Origin: Hymenobacter crusticola
GTDB lineage: Bacteria > Bacteroidota > Bacteroidia > Cytophagales > Hymenobacteraceae
DNA: 64,000 nt
Assembly (NCBI RefSeq): GCF_002154225.1
Contig: NZ_MTSE01000005.1
Span: forward strand, 248,001-312,000
Direction of reading: 5' to 3'
Below the pieces are notes generated by a model. It did no database searches. It had not been told where the DNA came from and was given only the letters and a program-made list of their open reading frames with translations. Positions 1 through 8,460 of the stretch are shown piece after piece; position 1 is the first letter of the stretch; the number at the start of each line of letters is the position of its first letter. Position numbers and translations under genes: made by a program.

Positions 1-720
1 TAGCTCCTGCTGCAAAGAAGTAACAGCCTTATCGCTGATACCACACGGCACAATATGACCAAAGTAAGACAAATCGGTATTGACGTTGAGCGCGAAGCCG
101 TGCATAGTAACCCAGCGGCTGCACTTAACACCCAGGGCACAAATCTTACGCGGATTACTTGCTCCTTCTTCGAAATCTAACCACACACCCGTAAGACCCG
201 GAATGCGCCCGGCTCGTAGGTCGTACTCTAATAAGGTATGGATTACAGCTTCTTCTAGTACGCGCAGATACCGGTGGATATCGGTAAAGAAGTTATCAAG
301 ATCTAAAATGGGGTATCCCACCAACTGACCTGGTCCGTGGTACGTTATATCCCCTCCCCGATTGATGCGGTGAAAAGTAGCTTGGTGTTCAACTAAAGCG
401 GCCGCATCGAGCAATAGATGCTCAGGCTTACCACTTTTTCCCAGCGTATAAACGTGCGGATGCTGACAAAGCAAAAGGTGATTAGGCGTTGCTGCTACGG
501 GCGTACCAGCCTCAATTGCTTCGCGGTTTTGGGCTTTAATGGCGAGCGTTGCTGCTAGTAGTTCTTCTTGATAAGCCCAAGCAGTTTCGTAATCTACGAG
601 ACCTAGCCGTTGTACTGCTATTCGGTGGTTCTGACTTTCCTTCGCTGAAATTGGCGCTAGTGGAGCCGCAACAGAAGTTGCGGCAACAGGTACACTGCAC
701 TGACTATATAGGGAATCCAT
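1..720 (-). CDS. lipB: Octanoyltransferase LipB, 3' end outside window
   Basis: Transfers octanoyl from acyl-carrier protein to lipoyl domains of 2-oxoacid dehydrogenases and the glycine cleavage system; the first step of lipoate synthesis, in the cytosol. 240 residues are visible from an ATG at 720, and the reading frame runs off the left edge. The core motifs are clear: RGGDITYHGPGQLVGYPILD in the middle, Lys192 in KICALG, the HGFALNVNTDLSYF block, and the catalytic Cys226 in VPCGIS. The Lys-Cys spacing of 34 equals that of E. coli LipB (K135/C169). The N-terminal ~25 residues are a non-conserved extension, so a later start is possible. It is divergent from the yraN-like gene at 891. Confidence 0.96.
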   Translation of the reverse strand, partial: MDSLYSQCSVPVAATSVAAPLAPISAKESQNHRIAVQRLGLVDYETAWAYQEELLAATLAIKAQNREAIEAGTPVAATPNHLLLCQHPHVYTLGKSGKPEHLLLDAAALVEHQATFHRINRGGDITYHGPGQLVGYPILDLDNFFTDIHRYLRVLEEAVIHTLLEYDLRAGRIPGLTGVWLDFEEGASNPRKICALGVKCSRWVTMHGFALNVNTDLSYFGHIVPCGISDKAVTSLQQEL

Positions 721-890
721 CAATAAACAGCTCTAGTGGTGGGATATGTGATGCAGAACAGTTGTGCACCATAGCAACTGTTTTAGCATTTAGGTTCCAG
801 CGGGCCAGTATCTGCTGCCAGTGCCATGGCAAAGGTACGTAGATTCACTCCAAAGCCAATTGTACCACCTCTCGCAACTGCCTCTACCCT

Positions 891-1250
891 ATGTCCTACG
901 CTGCTCATCAACTTGGTCACGCGGGCGAAACCGCTGCTACTGATTACTTCCTTGCGCACGGATTTACGGTAGACTATCAAAACTACCGCTACCAGCGTGC
1001 CGAAGTAGATCTTATCGTACGGTGTGGTACCGAATTACTGATTTTTGTTGAAGTAAAAACGCGTTCTTCTTCTCAGTTCGGCTACCCGGAGACTTTTGTG
1101 ACTGAGCGAAAGCGCCAGCTCTTTCGCTTGGCCGCCGACCAATACCAAGAGGAAGTCAACTGGCAAGGCGACATTCGCTTCGATATTCTAGCCCTTACCC
1201 CAACTAATAATGGCTTTCAAATTGAACACTTTGAGGATGCTTTCTACTGA
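891..1250 (+). CDS. YraN/UPF0102 family putative endonuclease
   Basis: A 119-residue protein of the YraN (UPF0102) family, which has a PD-(D/E)xK nuclease fold and no settled function; family members are usually linked to DNA repair or recombination. Visible family marks are GxxGE near the start (GHAGETAATDYF), the NYRYQRAEVDLI strand carrying the metal-binding Glu/Asp, and FVEVKTRSS carrying the ExK pair. The length is typical. The ATG at 891 is supported because the family starts only a few residues before the LGxxGE block. It stands alone, divergent from lipB. Confidence 0.92.
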   Translation: MSYAAHQLGHAGETAATDYFLAHGFTVDYQNYRYQRAEVDLIVRCGTELLIFVEVKTRSSSQFGYPETFVTERKRQLFRLAADQYQEEVNWQGDIRFDILALTPTNNGFQIEHFEDAFY

Positions 1251-1277
1251 TTAACTACTAACTTTTCCCTAGTTGCC

Positions 1278-2258
1278 TTATTTTCTACTTCCTGGCCGGC
1301 TCGCACCAGGCCGATTTGTACCGGGCCGATCCGTTACAGCATCGCGGCGGTCAAGCTTATCTTTTTCATAGACGAGCACGCCATTACGGTTGTATTCCCG
1401 TAGCAAGATGGGTTCTGCGGCGGGCTCATAGCCACTTTCTGGGTACTGATAGACGTAATGCAGTCTGTTGGGCAGGTTACGGAAGCCCCAATACTTGTTC
1501 CATAACCCTACTTTCTTACCGTTTTCAAACTGCCCATCCCAGTCGCGTTTGCCATTTTCAAGATAGCGTACGTACTCGCCTTCTAGTTTCCCATCAACGT
1601 AAGGCACTACTTCTTTCACTTGCTTCTGCTCGCCGTCGTAGTACGTTACATTGGCGTCGCGAGGGAAGCCTCGCTCGTAGTGCACTTTAGTAACTAAGAT
1701 ATTATCCTTACTAAGCCGCTCCCAACGCAGATGGCGTGTTCCAACGGCATAGAAACCCGTTTCAACGACTTTTCCACCCTGCATCTTTTTATAAGGGCCA
1801 TGCAGGATCTTATTAGCGCCTGGATCTAGGCCAGCCCGATCCTGCAAGATGCGACGCTTATGGGCATCATAATAATAACGCACGGGCGCGAATGGATCTG
1901 TTTTCTGCGGATTACGCATGTAGTAGAAGATCTCTACCACTTGGTTACGGCCTTTAGGTCCTGATTTGGTATAGGCTTTCTTGATAGGCTCGCCGAGGAA
2001 GACGTTCTTTTTCTTCTTTGGTTTACGCTTAGACTTCTTGTCTTTGTCTTTCGCCTGCTGCTCCTCTTCTTTCGTCATCGCCACTCGCTTCGTCTTGAGC
2101 AAGTTTGTGGTATCGCTGTTCTGCGTCAAGCTGTCATTGACGGCTAGCGCTCCTATGACCTGATCAGGCTTACTATTGAAGGAAACGGTGTTTTTAGAAC
2201 ACGCCCCGATTAGTAGCAGTAAAGCAAACAGCAAGAATTGCAAACGAGAGAATGGCAT
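1278..2258 (-). CDS. Lipoprotein with MORN_2/YwqK-type repeats
   Basis: A 326-residue lipoprotein. From the Met at 2258 there is a signal peptide ending in a LIGAC lipobox, which makes this start better than the open frame to 2378. Residues ~65-85 are Lys-rich (a highly basic linker). The C-terminal half carries several imperfect repeats of the MORN_2 / YwqK 'antitoxin' type (GPYKKMQGGKVVETGFY, GKLEGEYVRYLENGKRDWDG, QFENGKKVGLWNKYW). In Bacteroidota such proteins are common surface or periplasmic lipoproteins of unknown role; the 'antitoxin' label is historical. It ends with a Pro/Arg/Gly-rich tail. The gene lies downstream of htpG in the same direction, about 170 bases away. Confidence 0.82.
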   Translation of the reverse strand: MPFSRLQFLLFALLLLIGACSKNTVSFNSKPDQVIGALAVNDSLTQNSDTTNLLKTKRVAMTKEEEQQAKDKDKKSKRKPKKKKNVFLGEPIKKAYTKSGPKGRNQVVEIFYYMRNPQKTDPFAPVRYYYDAHKRRILQDRAGLDPGANKILHGPYKKMQGGKVVETGFYAVGTRHLRWERLSKDNILVTKVHYERGFPRDANVTYYDGEQKQVKEVVPYVDGKLEGEYVRYLENGKRDWDGQFENGKKVGLWNKYWGFRNLPNRLHYVYQYPESGYEPAAEPILLREYNRNGVLVYEKDKLDRRDAVTDRPGTNRPGASRPGSRK

Positions 2259-2430
2259 AAAAGAGCAAGCAAAATTCGCAGCAGTAAACGTAAAGGTACA
2301 GTGATTTGGTGCCCACGACCTAGGCCACTGACGCAGGACTTCCTTGCCGAACCTAAGTAAGCCTTGCCGAAAAGACAAGACCCCAACAACTTTCGCTGCT
2401 GGGGTCCGCGTTCCTTACACAGTTACAAAC

Positions 2431-4275
2431 CTATTCCGCCGTCAGCAGGTCAGCGCTACGCTTCACGAAAGCAGTCAGCGCTTCTCCTTTCAGCATGTTT
2501 TGCGCCAACAGACCTAGGTCGAAGGCTTGACGAGCTAGCTTACGGCCAGCTTCTTCGTCAGCATTAAGAATACGCTGACTTACCGGGTGGTTGGCATTGA
2601 CGCTAACAGTATAGCTATCGGGCAAGCTACCCATGAAAGCCATGCCACCGCCACCTCCCGTGCGCTGCATATCCTTCATCCGCCGCATAAACTCGGGCAA
2701 CGTGATAATAACAGGCGAATCTTGCGGTGACAGAGCTTCTACCTGCACGTGCATGTGCTCATTGCTGATGGCCTTCGCGAACAGCTCTTGCAAACGTGTT
2801 TTGTCTTCGTCGCTCAGCACGCTCTCGGTAGCGTCATCTTTCTCGATGAGCTTGCCAACGGTATCCGCATCTACTCGCTTGAAGGTTACCTTTTCGAGTT
2901 TCTGCTCAAGCTGCCCAATGAAGTGCGGGTCAAGTACGCCATCAAGCTTCAGCACATCATAGCCCCGGTCGAGGGCAGCAGCCACATAAGCATGCTGGGC
3001 CTCCGGATCAGACGTGTACAGCACGACGAGCTGTTCCTGCTTATCTTTTTGGTTGGCTTGGATAAACTCTTGGTATTCGGTCAGAGTGAAGTATTTGCCG
3101 ACCGTGTTCTGTACAAGCGCAAAGTCTTTGGCTTTATCGTAGAACTTCTCGTCCGACAACATACCATACTTCACAAACAGGCCGATATCTGACCATTTCT
3201 CCTCGTAGCCTGCCCGATCTTTCTTGTATAACTCGCTGAGCTTATCAGCTACTTTGCGGGTAACATAGGTGTTGATCTTCTTAACGTTAGCATCAGCTTG
3301 CAAGAAGCTGCGCGACACGTTCAGCGGGATATCGGGGGAATCGAGTACGCCGTGCAACAGCATTAGGAACTCGGGTACTACGTCCTTCACTTCGTCGGTG
3401 ATGAACACCTGCCGTGAGTAAAGCTGAATCTTATTGCGCTGTAGTTGCAGCTCGTCTTTCACCTTGGGGAAATACAAGATACCCGTTAGGTTGAAAGGAT
3501 AATCGACGTTGAGGTGAATCCAGAACAGCGGCGGCTCCGAAAGCGGATACAACTCCTGGTAAAACTTGGTGTAGTCCTCGTCGGTGAGCTCAGCAGGCTG
3601 CTTTGTCCAGATGGGCTGCGTTTGGTTGATAACCTCGCCCTCAAACTCAATTTCGATGGGCAGGAATTTGCAGTACTTCGTTAAGATATTCCGCAACCTA
3701 GCTTCCTCGAGAAATTCGTCTGAGTCGGCGGCTACATGTAGCACAACGTCGGTACCACGTTCGGCTTTCTCATGCTCACCCGTGGGCTCATCAAGCGTAA
3801 ACTCAGTGCTACCGTCGCACGTCCAATGAGCCGTTAACGTGTTCTCCTTGTACGACTTCGACCAAATTTCCACTTGCTCTGCCACCATAAAAGCAGAGTA
3901 AAAACCGAGGCCAAATTGCCCAATAATTTGGTCTTTGGTGCTGGCATCCTTCTCCTTATACTGCTCCACAAACTCGGTGGCGCCAGAGAAGGCAATCTGG
4001 TTGATGTATTTTTTAATCTCCTCAGCCGTCATACCCAGGCCGCGGTCGGAGATAGTAATTTTGCGCGCTTCCTTATCCACCGTCACGCGCACCTTCAGCT
4101 CACCTAGCTCTCCTTTGAACTCCCCTAACTGCGCTAGGCTCTTGAGCTTTTGCGTGGCGTCAACCGCATTCGAGACCAATTCCCGCAGGAAGATTTCGTG
4201 GTCAGAGTACAAGAATTTCTTGATAATGGGGAAGATATTCTCGGTATGAATCGAGATGCTACCTTTCTCTTGCAT
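2431..4275 (-). CDS. htpG: Molecular chaperone HtpG (bacterial Hsp90)
   Basis: ATP-dependent cytosolic chaperone, 614 residues from the Met at 4275 (MQEKGSISIHTENIF, the usual HtpG N-terminus); the open frame continues 13 codons upstream without family likeness. The GHKL ATPase domain is complete: FLRELVSNAVDA, the DRGLGM loop (ISDRGLGMTAEEI), and the GQFGLGFYSAFMVA lid. The middle domain has LNVDYPFNLTGILYFP and the IPLNVSRSFLQ catalytic-loop region. The C-terminal dimerisation domain contains a Gly run just before MAFMGSLPDS. The length is normal. A hairpin at 4306-4349 separates it from the STAS-like gene upstream. Confidence 0.97.
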   Translation of the reverse strand: MQEKGSISIHTENIFPIIKKFLYSDHEIFLRELVSNAVDATQKLKSLAQLGEFKGELGELKVRVTVDKEARKITISDRGLGMTAEEIKKYINQIAFSGATEFVEQYKEKDASTKDQIIGQFGLGFYSAFMVAEQVEIWSKSYKENTLTAHWTCDGSTEFTLDEPTGEHEKAERGTDVVLHVAADSDEFLEEARLRNILTKYCKFLPIEIEFEGEVINQTQPIWTKQPAELTDEDYTKFYQELYPLSEPPLFWIHLNVDYPFNLTGILYFPKVKDELQLQRNKIQLYSRQVFITDEVKDVVPEFLMLLHGVLDSPDIPLNVSRSFLQADANVKKINTYVTRKVADKLSELYKKDRAGYEEKWSDIGLFVKYGMLSDEKFYDKAKDFALVQNTVGKYFTLTEYQEFIQANQKDKQEQLVVLYTSDPEAQHAYVAAALDRGYDVLKLDGVLDPHFIGQLEQKLEKVTFKRVDADTVGKLIEKDDATESVLSDEDKTRLQELFAKAISNEHMHVQVEALSPQDSPVIITLPEFMRRMKDMQRTGGGGGMAFMGSLPDSYTVSVNANHPVSQRILNADEEAGRKLARQAFDLGLLAQNMLKGEALTAFVKRSADLLTAE

Positions 4276-4305
4276 AACGTATTGGCAGAAGCAGTGAAAC
4301 AAAAA

Positions 4306-4349
4306 ACCGGACAAAACGCTAGTCCCTCATCAGTATAGCGTCGTCCGGT
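4306..4349 (-). terminator. Interrupted hairpin between STAS-like gene and htpG
   Basis: ACCGGAC + ACGCT pairs with AGCGT + GTCCGGT with small internal asymmetry. It lies downstream of the minus-strand gene ending at 4411 and upstream of htpG, so it could terminate the former or act in the htpG leader. No strong U-tract is seen. Confidence 0.4.
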
Positions 4350-4410
4350 CGTTGGTTTCAAAAGGTGTTCCACGCCTTCAGCGCTGCCAGTTTGACAGCA
4401 CCAGTGGCCA

Positions 4411-4905
4411 CTAGTCGAGGAGCTTGTCCAAGGATAGATTCTGTATGCTCGGCTGTGGAGCGGTATTGGCAGCGACAAACCACTCTTTTTCTAGGCGTTG
4501 TACATCTTCGGGCGTCTTAGACAACCAATCTAGTGCGGCTGGAAAATCAGCAAAGAACTGCACATTAAGCTGGGTGTAGCAGCGGCCACTATCGAGTATG
4601 TGCTCCATTGCCAGTTGATTATGCAGATCATCTGGCAGCATTAAGGCGAGGTTTGATACGCCAATGCGAGCAAACTGCGCTACCCAGCGCTGACTTACCC
4701 AGGCTTGTTCATCATTACCGAGTGGCGGCATCTGAGATATATCGACCAGCCACTGGCGAATTTTGTACTGACGCGAAAAGAGCAGTAGTCGCTCCAGGGC
4801 CATCTGAAAGCGCAGCAAGCTTAGGGGACCGTTCCACTGCCAACGGACTAATTGTAATTGAGGATCGTGTTGCAGTAGGAGTGACTCGTGGAGGGAGCAG
4901 ATCAT
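4411..4905 (-). CDS. STAS/SpoIIAA-like domain protein, function unknown
   Basis: A 164-residue soluble protein with no signal peptide or membrane helix. The pattern of short strands and helices (LQLVRWQWNGPLS, LLFSRQYKIRQWLVDISQMPPL, WVAQFARIGVSNLALMLPDDLHNQLAMEHIL, VQFFADFPAALDWLSK) resembles the STAS/SpoIIAA-like proteins that are common in Hymenobacter. The terminal FFADFPAALDWL is typical of that group, where it forms the last helix. A role in signalling by protein contact is inferred from the fold only; no partner gene is adjacent. Confidence 0.6.
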   Translation of the reverse strand: MICSLHESLLLQHDPQLQLVRWQWNGPLSLLRFQMALERLLLFSRQYKIRQWLVDISQMPPLGNDEQAWVSQRWVAQFARIGVSNLALMLPDDLHNQLAMEHILDSGRCYTQLNVQFFADFPAALDWLSKTPEDVQRLEKEWFVAANTAPQPSIQNLSLDKLLD

Positions 4906-5257
4906 ATACTAATGACAATACTAAAATCGGTAATTTTTATCGTTACACTATTACAAATCTATATAGTATATTTTTAATTACATGTACATACACGTTGACT
5001 TTGTAAAATTGCTCGCTAAATAGAACACAAAACTCGCCGGAGCTATACGCCGGAATCTGAAAACAGCCAGGATTTAGCTGAAAGGTCATTTTAAAAAGAA
5101 TCTAGTAACTTTTCAGCAGGCCACAAATATTTGTACTATTTTAATAAAGTCGTTTGTATTCTAAAAGTGCATTTTAGTAATATACTCATAGCCTAAGTAT
5201 TTTGGTTAAGTAAAATACCTATACATTTGGCAAGTATATACGCCATATTGTTGCATA
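4906..5257. other. AT-rich intergenic region, divergent promoters
   Basis: 352 bases with no supportable gene, clearly richer in A/T than the surroundings. It separates the minus-strand STAS-like gene from the plus-strand metal-handling group and holds the promoter-like site at 5201-5229. Nothing else is recognised. Confidence 0.6.
5201..5229 (+). promoter_or_regulatory. Putative Bacteroidota-type promoter
   Basis: TTTG at 5201-5204, a 17-base spacer and TACATTTG at 5222-5229, 29 bases before the ATG at 5258. This fits the Flavobacterium consensus TTG-N17-23-TAnnTTTG. Confidence 0.5.
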
Positions 5258-5602
5258 ATGCGTGCTCTTCGGCTTCATCTGGCGTTTTTGCTTCTGTTGT
5301 GCTTCACGCGGATGCTACTGCCAGACACCTGGATTTTAGCGTTGCACCAGCACCAGCATACAAGCGAAGAGCCTGCGCACAGTATACCGTTACACAAACC
5401 AGGTAAGGCGCAGTTACTGCTCACGCCCAAACACCAACATTGCCAGACTGACCATTTTAGCCACGCTTCTTTCCAGTTAGCTTCGCCACTGGAGATTAAC
5501 GTCACAGCATATTTTTCACTTGCTGTCAGCCAAAGGGTTTGCGCAGCGTGGCCTCGCGCGGTAGTAGCTACCGGATACTTACGCGGGCCACCTAGGAGCT
5601 AG
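5258..5602 (+). CDS. Small His/Cys-rich exported protein
   Basis: 114 residues. An N-terminal hydrophobic segment (LHLAFLLLLCF) acts as signal peptide or anchor. It is followed by two His-rich patches: HQHQHTSEEPAHS near residue 30 and PKHQHCQTDHFSH near residue 57, the second with a Cys. Small exported His/Cys proteins of this sort often precede TonB receptors in Bacteroidota. The 190-base spacing to the TonB receptor, and the His-rich CDF exporter further on, suggest a periplasmic metal-binding or metal-sensing part. The family itself is not recognised; the metal role is inference. Confidence 0.6.
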   Translation: MRALRLHLAFLLLLCFTRMLLPDTWILALHQHQHTSEEPAHSIPLHKPGKAQLLLTPKHQHCQTDHFSHASFQLASPLEINVTAYFSLAVSQRVCAAWPRAVVATGYLRGPPRS

Positions 5603-5720
5603 ACTCGCTCTGCCATTCTATTGACTTTTACCCGTGCCGCGCATATGACGGCCACACGGATGCAGGCAATGCTCTCTAGTTACTAGGTGATTTGCTTGCA
5701 CTTTAGAAGCTATTGCTTCT

Positions 5721-5747
5721 GTAAGCTAGCCTTCGCTGCTAGCTTAC
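5721..5747 (+). terminator. Perfect 10-bp hairpin before TonB receptor
   Basis: GTAAGCTAGC and GCTAGCTTAC enclose a 7-base loop, followed by a C/T-rich run ending in TTTTT. It lies 46 bases before the TonB receptor ATG, so it may be a terminator for the small gene, an attenuator, or a leader structure of the receptor. Confidence 0.5.
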
Positions 5748-5792
5748 CCCCTTTTCTTTTTGACTTATTCGCTAGGTTCTAGCTTCCAACCT

Positions 5793-8255
5793 ATGTCACG
5801 TTACTTTCTAGTGATGGGCTTGCTGCTGCTTACTGTCAGCACTTTTGCACAAGTCGCTCCCACCTCTACGTCGCTCACAACACAGCGGGTGGCCCCCGGC
5901 ACTCCTGTTACAGGGCGCGTGCTGGATGCTCTAACGCAAGAGCCCATTCCGGGAGCCACTATCTTGTTTTCTGACTTGCGCCAAGCTACGGCAACTGGTC
6001 TTGATGGCACTTTCCGCTTTGCGAGCCTACCGCGCGGCCGTTTTTTGATGCAAGTTCGCTCCCTAGGCTACACCAGCGTTGCTCGGACGGTCGACACGGG
6101 TACCGGCCAGCCCATCAATGTAGCGCTAACCTCAACGGCCACTGAAATAGGCCAAGTCGTGGTGACTGGCGTATCGGCCGCTACGGAAATGCGCCGTTCG
6201 CCTATTCCGACTACTGTCATCGACCACACTCGCTTGCAGCAAGCCGCCGCAACGAATGCAATAGATGCCATAGCGCACACTCCCGGCTTATCGCAGATTA
6301 CCACAGGCGCAGCCATCAGCAAACCGATCATTCGTGGGCTAGGCTTCAACCGCGTTATTACCCTCAACAACGGCTCTAAGCAAGAAGGCCAGCAGTGGGG
6401 CGACGAACACGGTATCGAAATCGACGAGTATTCGATTGACCGCGCAGAGGTGATCAAAGGCCCTGGCAGCTTGCTTTACGGCTCCGATGGCATGGCGGGC
6501 GTAATCAACTTTCTGGCTCCTGACCCGGTGGAAGAAGGAAAGATCATCGGCTCAGCCGCTGCCAATTACCAAACTAACAATGCGTTGCAGGGCTATTCGG
6601 TAATGAATGCAGGCAACAAGAATGGCTTCAACTGGCTGGTACGTGGAAGCAGCAAGCTAGCAGGTAGCTACCGGAACCGCTACGATGGCCGCGTGTTCAA
6701 CTCCGGCTTCCGCGAGCTAGATGCCAACGGGTACGTAGGCATCAACAAGAGCTGGGGCTACTCGCACCTGACGTTCAACACCTTTAACCAACAGCTAGGC
6801 TTGACGGAAGGTGACCGAGACCCAAGAACAGGCCGGTTTTTGAAAGACGTGGCGGTGAGTGACACCGCGACCGAAGCTGTGCCTGTGACTAACGCTGACT
6901 TACGGGGCTATAGCTTAGCTGTACCGCGACAACGGGTTAACCATTTGCGTATTGGCACCGAAAACAACTTCGTTTTCGGCCAGAGCCGGCTGACGGTGAA
7001 TGCTAGCTGGCAGCAAAACCTACGCCGTGAGTTCGGCGACGTACTCGACCCAGATACGCCAGAGCTATACTTCCAGCTGCGCACGTTCGACTATGCCGTG
7101 CGGTATTTCCTGCCCGAAATGCAGGGCTGGAACACGACGCTTGGCGTGAGTGGCATGCAACAGCAGAACGTCAATAAGGGCGCGGAATTTCTAATACCAG
7201 CCTACCACCTACTTGATGGCGGCGTGTTTGGGGTAACGAAGAAAACCTTTGGCAAGCTGGATGTGAGTGGCGGTTTACGCTACGACATTCGTCGCATCAA
7301 CGCCGACGCGCTTTACCTCGACGCCGAGGAGCGCCCGGTGCCTGCGCCAGGAGCAGAGCAGAAATTTGCGGGTTTCAAATCTACATTTCGCAATGTTTCG
7401 GGTAGTATCGGCGTCGCTTATAGCATCACGGAGAAGCTACTAGTAAAAGCCAACCTGTCACGGGGCTTCCGGGCACCTAATATCTCCGAGCTAGGTTCCA
7501 ACGGGCAGCACGAAGGCACGATCCGCTACGAAATCGGCGACCCGACGCTCAAAGCGGAAACCAGTTTGCAGTATGACGCGGGCATCAGCTACGTGACAGA
7601 CCATGTGAGCCTTAATGTGGATGCCTTCGAGAACCGCATCCAGAACTACATCTTCCCGCGTCATATTCTGAATGCGGCGGGCTCCGACTCCATTGCCTCG
7701 ACTGGCAATCCGGTGTTTCTCTACGACCAAGGCAACGCCCGCCTCGTTGGTGGAGAAGTCAGCCTTGATATTCACCCGCACCCCCTGGATTGGTTGCACT
7801 TCGAAAATAGCTTCTCGATGGTGCGGGCTCGCCAGCTCAACCAGCCTACTGACTCCCTGCGCAACTTGCCCTTCATTCCGGCCGACCGATTGCAATCGGA
7901 GTTGCGCGTCAACTTCCGGAAGGTGAAGAATACGCGGTTAGCGAACCTGTACGCTCGCATCAATGTGGAACACACATTTGCGCAAAACCGCTTTTTTGCG
8001 GCTTACCAAACCGAGACGCGCACGCCAGGCTACACCCTCGTCAACGCAGGTATAGGCACTGACTGGGTAAATGCGAAAGCCCAGACGCTTTTTTCAATCT
8101 TTCTAACGGGCAACAACCTATTTGATGTTGCTTACCAAAGTCATTTGAGCCGTTTGAAGTACGCAGATTATAATACTAGCAATGGCCGCACAGGCATTTT
8201 CAACATGGGTCGCAATGTAAGCGTGAAAGTAGTGGTACCGTTGCGTTTTAATTAG
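5793..8255 (+). CDS. TonB-dependent outer-membrane receptor
   Basis: 820 residues from the Met at 5793, where a signal peptide begins (MSRYFLVMGLLLLTVSTFAQ); the 11 upstream in-frame codons do not fit one. Order of domains: signal peptide; carboxypeptidase-D regulatory-like domain (GRVLDALTQEPIPGATILF to VRSLGYTS); plug domain (AIDAIAHTPGLSQI, KPIIRGLGFNRV, EVIKGPGSLLYGSDGMAGVIN); and a 22-strand-type barrel ending in a terminal Phe-Asn strand. The plug carries a DEHGIEIDEYSIDRAEV stretch typical of Fe/Zn-type receptors related to ZnuD/CirA. The gene lies between a His-rich exported protein and a CDF exporter, so a metal substrate is inferred; the substrate cannot be read from sequence. Confidence 0.93.
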   Translation: MSRYFLVMGLLLLTVSTFAQVAPTSTSLTTQRVAPGTPVTGRVLDALTQEPIPGATILFSDLRQATATGLDGTFRFASLPRGRFLMQVRSLGYTSVARTVDTGTGQPINVALTSTATEIGQVVVTGVSAATEMRRSPIPTTVIDHTRLQQAAATNAIDAIAHTPGLSQITTGAAISKPIIRGLGFNRVITLNNGSKQEGQQWGDEHGIEIDEYSIDRAEVIKGPGSLLYGSDGMAGVINFLAPDPVEEGKIIGSAAANYQTNNALQGYSVMNAGNKNGFNWLVRGSSKLAGSYRNRYDGRVFNSGFRELDANGYVGINKSWGYSHLTFNTFNQQLGLTEGDRDPRTGRFLKDVAVSDTATEAVPVTNADLRGYSLAVPRQRVNHLRIGTENNFVFGQSRLTVNASWQQNLRREFGDVLDPDTPELYFQLRTFDYAVRYFLPEMQGWNTTLGVSGMQQQNVNKGAEFLIPAYHLLDGGVFGVTKKTFGKLDVSGGLRYDIRRINADALYLDAEERPVPAPGAEQKFAGFKSTFRNVSGSIGVAYSITEKLLVKANLSRGFRAPNISELGSNGQHEGTIRYEIGDPTLKAETSLQYDAGISYVTDHVSLNVDAFENRIQNYIFPRHILNAAGSDSIASTGNPVFLYDQGNARLVGGEVSLDIHPHPLDWLHFENSFSMVRARQLNQPTDSLRNLPFIPADRLQSELRVNFRKVKNTRLANLYARINVEHTFAQNRFFAAYQTETRTPGYTLVNAGIGTDWVNAKAQTLFSIFLTGNNLFDVAYQSHLSRLKYADYNTSNGRTGIFNMGRNVSVKVVVPLRFN

Positions 8256-8373
8256 CGCCGCTGGAGTACTACCTAGGTCTGCTCGCTGTTTTTCTCTTGT
8301 ATACCAGCCTAAGTTTGTCGGGCGCGGCCGATTCTTCTGTACCTTGACCAAAGCTGGTGGCCAGACCTAGAGT

Positions 8374-8397
8374 CCCCAAATTATTGGGGTTGTTGCC
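8374..8397 (+). terminator. Short terminator after TonB receptor
   Basis: CCCCAA-ATTA-TTGGGG hairpin at 8374-8389 followed by a T-rich tail, 118 bases after the receptor stop and before the CDF gene. Confidence 0.5.
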
Positions 8398-8460
8398 TCT
8401 TTAAGGAACTGCGCCGCTCACCAGTCGTTACAGCTTACATAGCAACTTTCTGTATACCTC

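Noticed and set aside
4608..5006. Plus-strand frame of 132 codons over the STAS-like gene
   Set aside because: Antisense to a better supported gene, no motif, and its last third is in AT-rich non-coding sequence.
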